Below are positions 60,936 through 64,000 of a stretch of 64,000 nucleotides of DNA, piece after piece (position 1 is the stretch's first letter; each line of letters starts with the position of its first letter). The DNA is from Helianthus annuus (lineage: Eukaryota; Streptophyta; Magnoliopsida; Asterales; Asteraceae). The notes below the pieces were generated by a model. That model saw only the letters and a list, made by a program, of their open reading frames with translations, was not told the origin of the DNA and ran no database searches. The position numbers and the translations under genes were made by a program. The stretch spans positions 76,949,343-77,013,342 of the forward strand of contig NC_035434.2 of the NCBI RefSeq assembly GCF_002127325.2. Reading direction: 5' to 3'.

Positions 60936-63900
60936 TGTCACACCCCGACCGCGTGTAACATGCAACCACGGCGGAAAACGTCGGGGAGTGTTGTGGCCAG
61001 AATTAATTGTTATACAACCATGGAAATTAAAGTTACACTTTATTTATCAAACACGGGTGTTACATTGTCTTAAAAGGAAGTACAGAATTCAAAACATAGT
61101 TATACTAGTTCTATCTTCATTTTTTTTAGTCTCTAAAGCACAGGTCCGCACTAGTATCGTGATAAACATCTTATGGAACAGCTCCTGAAAACACATGTGA
61201 AAGTAGGTACGTCAGCATAAAAATGCCTGTGAGATACATAGGTTTTGTGAAAGTGGGATTCATGACTTGAGTTTTAAAGAAATGTTTAATAACAGTCAGT
61301 CATGAACCTTGTAATTTGTCTCGCTTTGTAAACCATTTGAAAAACGATTATATCAGATGATATGTATAGATGAACGTAAGGTTAAATGAATAACCTAGTA
61401 AAATGAGTTGAATAAGATAAGTTGTTTTGTAAGACAATGTTTTATGAAATGTATGTTATTTGTATAAAATGTTATATGTCTAAACTGAAATGATTTAGAT
61501 AACGCTAAGATATGTAATATTATACAAACATTTGTATATAGGAAGTACCAGTGGCGTATCCACCATGTTTGCATCATATTACATACTCCACGTTACTCAA
61601 ACCATTTACCCAAACCATCCACCATGTAAGATTGTTCTTGTATAACTCAATTGTCAAGTGTTATTGTGTAAATCATGTCAAATGTCTATGTTCAATGTAA
61701 ACCACCAAATGTGTATGTCAATGTCAACGTGTTTATGTTCAATGTAAATCATGTAATGTATATCCCGAAATGTATCATGTACGGTAAGCGAAATGTATCA
61801 ACTTAAACCATATGTAAAATGCACAAAACAAGTCGTTGAAATAAAACGTGGTTTAAATCAACGATATGTTCTGTGGAAAAATGCATGCTCTATTGATATT
61901 AACATTTATGTGGTATTATGAAATATGCATACATCCAAGCCTTGAGACTGTGGCGATAAACCCTTAAACAAATTAAAGGTTTATCTAAGTTATGTATATC
62001 GAATTCGGTCATTCCTTACAATCCTATCAAACCCAGGATTTCAGGAACGAGAGTTGTCAATTCCTATGGTACCACTACCTACTAACGAACGGCGTAGCTA
62101 ATGTTAATGAATGTATTCCATGTTAAACAAACCAAATGTCATAACAAAATGAAGGCATGTGACGTAAACAATTGTACTAAGTATGCTAAGTAAACATACG
62201 AAGCAGAAATGTTCATGTAAATCAATGTGCCCATATGCTGAGTAAACATATGCAACAGAAATGTTCATGTAAATCAATGTGTCCATATGCTGAGTAAACA
62301 TATGTAACAGAAATGTTCATGTAAATCAATGTGCCCATATGCTGAGTAAACATATGCAGCAGAAATGTTCATGTAAATCAATGTGTCCACATGCTGAGTA
62401 AACATATGCAACAGAAATGTTCATGTAAATCAATGTGTCCATATGCTGAGTAAACATATGCAACAGGAATGTAATGTAAATCAATGTACTAAGTACGCAC
62501 ACAATGGGCATACATAGCATGAAATGTAATGAAATCGTGTACTATAATGTACTAACAACATAGCAGGCATATGATATGAAAACATGGAAAGCATGAATGT
62601 AACAGATAGGCACATGTGTTTCACCCAAAAACAGTTTAGAAAACAGTAAAAGAGGGGTTCAATGTACTCACCTGAGATTGCTTTGTAGTTCTTGTATAAT
62701 AACCAAATAATGCTAGAGATCACGGAATATCAAATGGCACCTAATAGGTAGCTATGTTAATATACCGGACCAAAATCGGAAGGATCGGATAGTATGCGGG
62801 TTCGTAAACCAAACGAGTATGGAGACTCGTGAAATATGGTTTAACAAAGCCTACATACTAAAATGAAACCTAACCTAAGTGCTTACGATCCATTTCGACC
62901 CGTTTAGGTAGCTTATGCTACCTTTACGCGTCGTTCGCGTAGAACGCCTTTGGAACGCCTAACATCGTGACCACAAGGCATAACCTCGGAAGGTTATAGC
63001 TATGGTCACCTAATGTGTTTGGTCGGATCCTAACGATCGACCAAATGGGTCGGGTTCGAAAGTATAAGTGATGGTTTAGATCGCTTACCTTACGACCCTA
63101 TATAAGCACTATACTAAGAGTGACGAGCTAAGCATGTTAGAACATGCTTAACTAAGTTTAGAAAACAGGTTTGGCATCAAAACAAATGGCTTTGATGCTC
63201 ACGAGTAGTTTGGTTACAAAATATGCAAGAATACACATTTTGGCCGAAACTACGACTCGTCACTGAGCCTAGATAACGTGGTAATCAGTAGGTATAGTCA
63301 CTACGGACTATAACCATCGTGATCACGCTCACGTTATGAAGTTCCATGAACTTCGTGTTGACCATAGGCTGGTCAATGCAGAAAGTCAACAAAACGTTGA
63401 CTTTCGGACTCGAAAAGCGAATAAAAGAACGAAAGAAGACTTACGGAGGGTCCCCGAATGCTAATCTAGATCAAAGAGCTCAGGTATGAAGCAATGGCAT
63501 CAACTTAGAGCATTTTGATCAGATTTGTGTGGGTTTTACATCAAAGGGGGGGTATTTATAGGAAAAGTAAAGCCGTTAGGATCGTTTCTTGAATATCATG
63601 CCACGATCTTGAGCGTACACTTGTCACAAAGTTGTGGTGGCTCAAAATGACCCTTGGCTTCTGAATTGGTGAAAGGGCATTGCCCTTTGGTGTGTTTGAA
63701 AGGCCAGATTTACAAGAAAGACAAAAATTTGGTTACTGGAAGTGCCATGCGGCCCGCATCAGGATATGCAGAAACTCAGGCGGGCATCCTGGGCCTGTCT
63801 GATCTGCATATACTTTCAAAAATGGCAGTTTTGGTCCTGTTGCGTATTTAAGCCATTTCCGACACTTCTAAAGCCCGTAAAGCCAACTTTAAGGCCCTAA

Positions 63901-64000
63901 GATGATGCCTAAACATTGTGGACATGAAACATGCTCAAAAATGTTCCGGATGTTGGTTCGTTTGGCCGTACGATCGCGATGTTCGGTAAATTACGACGGA
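60936..64000 (-). repeat. Element H 5' LTR, cut by window end
   Basis: Matches 52056 to about 55125. It has the same six 52-bp units (62184-62480) and the same candidate splice sites. About 640 bp, including the U3 start, lie outside. Confidence 0.94.

Larger units (their letters stand above)
52056..64000 (-). mobile_element. Element H: Tekay/Del-type chromovirus, right end outside window
   Basis: 3' LTR 52056-55759, gag-pol, primer site, 5' LTR from 60936 (cut at 64000). It is inserted into the RT of G; CGAAG at 52051-52055 should be its target duplication. LTR copies are close (about 1-2% different by eye). Confidence 0.95.

Overview
The window looks like repeat-rich nuclear DNA of a flowering plant, most likely a daisy-family (Asteraceae) genome. 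That guess rests on how the retroelement proteins read, not on a search. I see no convincing single-copy host gene, rRNA, tRNA or CRISPR array. Almost every base belongs to transposable elements nested inside each other.

Layout. (A) Positions 1-21427: a minus-strand Ty3/gypsy element of the Tat type (704-bp LTR, second RNase H, antisense intron-containing ORF). It is split by (B) 7717-18614, a plus-strand Tekay/Del-type chromovirus with 3.0-kb LTRs and target duplication CCGAC. Positions 21428-24801 hold unassigned DNA, a possible Helitron remnant, AT microsatellites and degenerate telomere-like repeats. Positions 24802-46758 are a fold-back MITE with a 9-bp target duplication (AAAAATAAA). 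It was hit twice: by (C) 25095-40986, a gag-only Ty1/copia element that itself carries (D) 27175-36787, a young Tekay-type element (duplication ATAAA), and by (E) 41044-46735, a second gag-only copia element (duplication GGGGT). On the right, (F) a Tekay-type 5' LTR from 47044 is interrupted by (G) a minus-strand copia element from 49330, relative of E but with pol. G is interrupted by (H) 52056 to beyond the window end, a minus-strand Tekay-type element with 3.7-kb LTRs and an almost intact gag-pol.

How the parts relate. B, D, F and H are chromoviruses with an initiator-Met-type primer site and shared LTR modules. Those modules include a possible leader intron and a stem (AATTTCGGGACGAAATT) just before the polypurine tract. 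C and E lack protease, integrase and RT but keep the same 3' noncoding block as G, so G-like elements could supply enzymes in trans. Coding damage is mostly stop codons of the C-to-T type.

Strongest observations: three tandem hairpins in A whose stems differ in sequence but stay complementary (2710-2912); a hairpin with compensatory changes shared by C, E and G; two alternative polypurine/LTR-start modules about 100 bp apart in B and D, with each element having used a different one; GT-AG introns predicted in the antisense ORF, in the gag of D and in the LTR leaders; and short-word arrays specific to each retroelement family.
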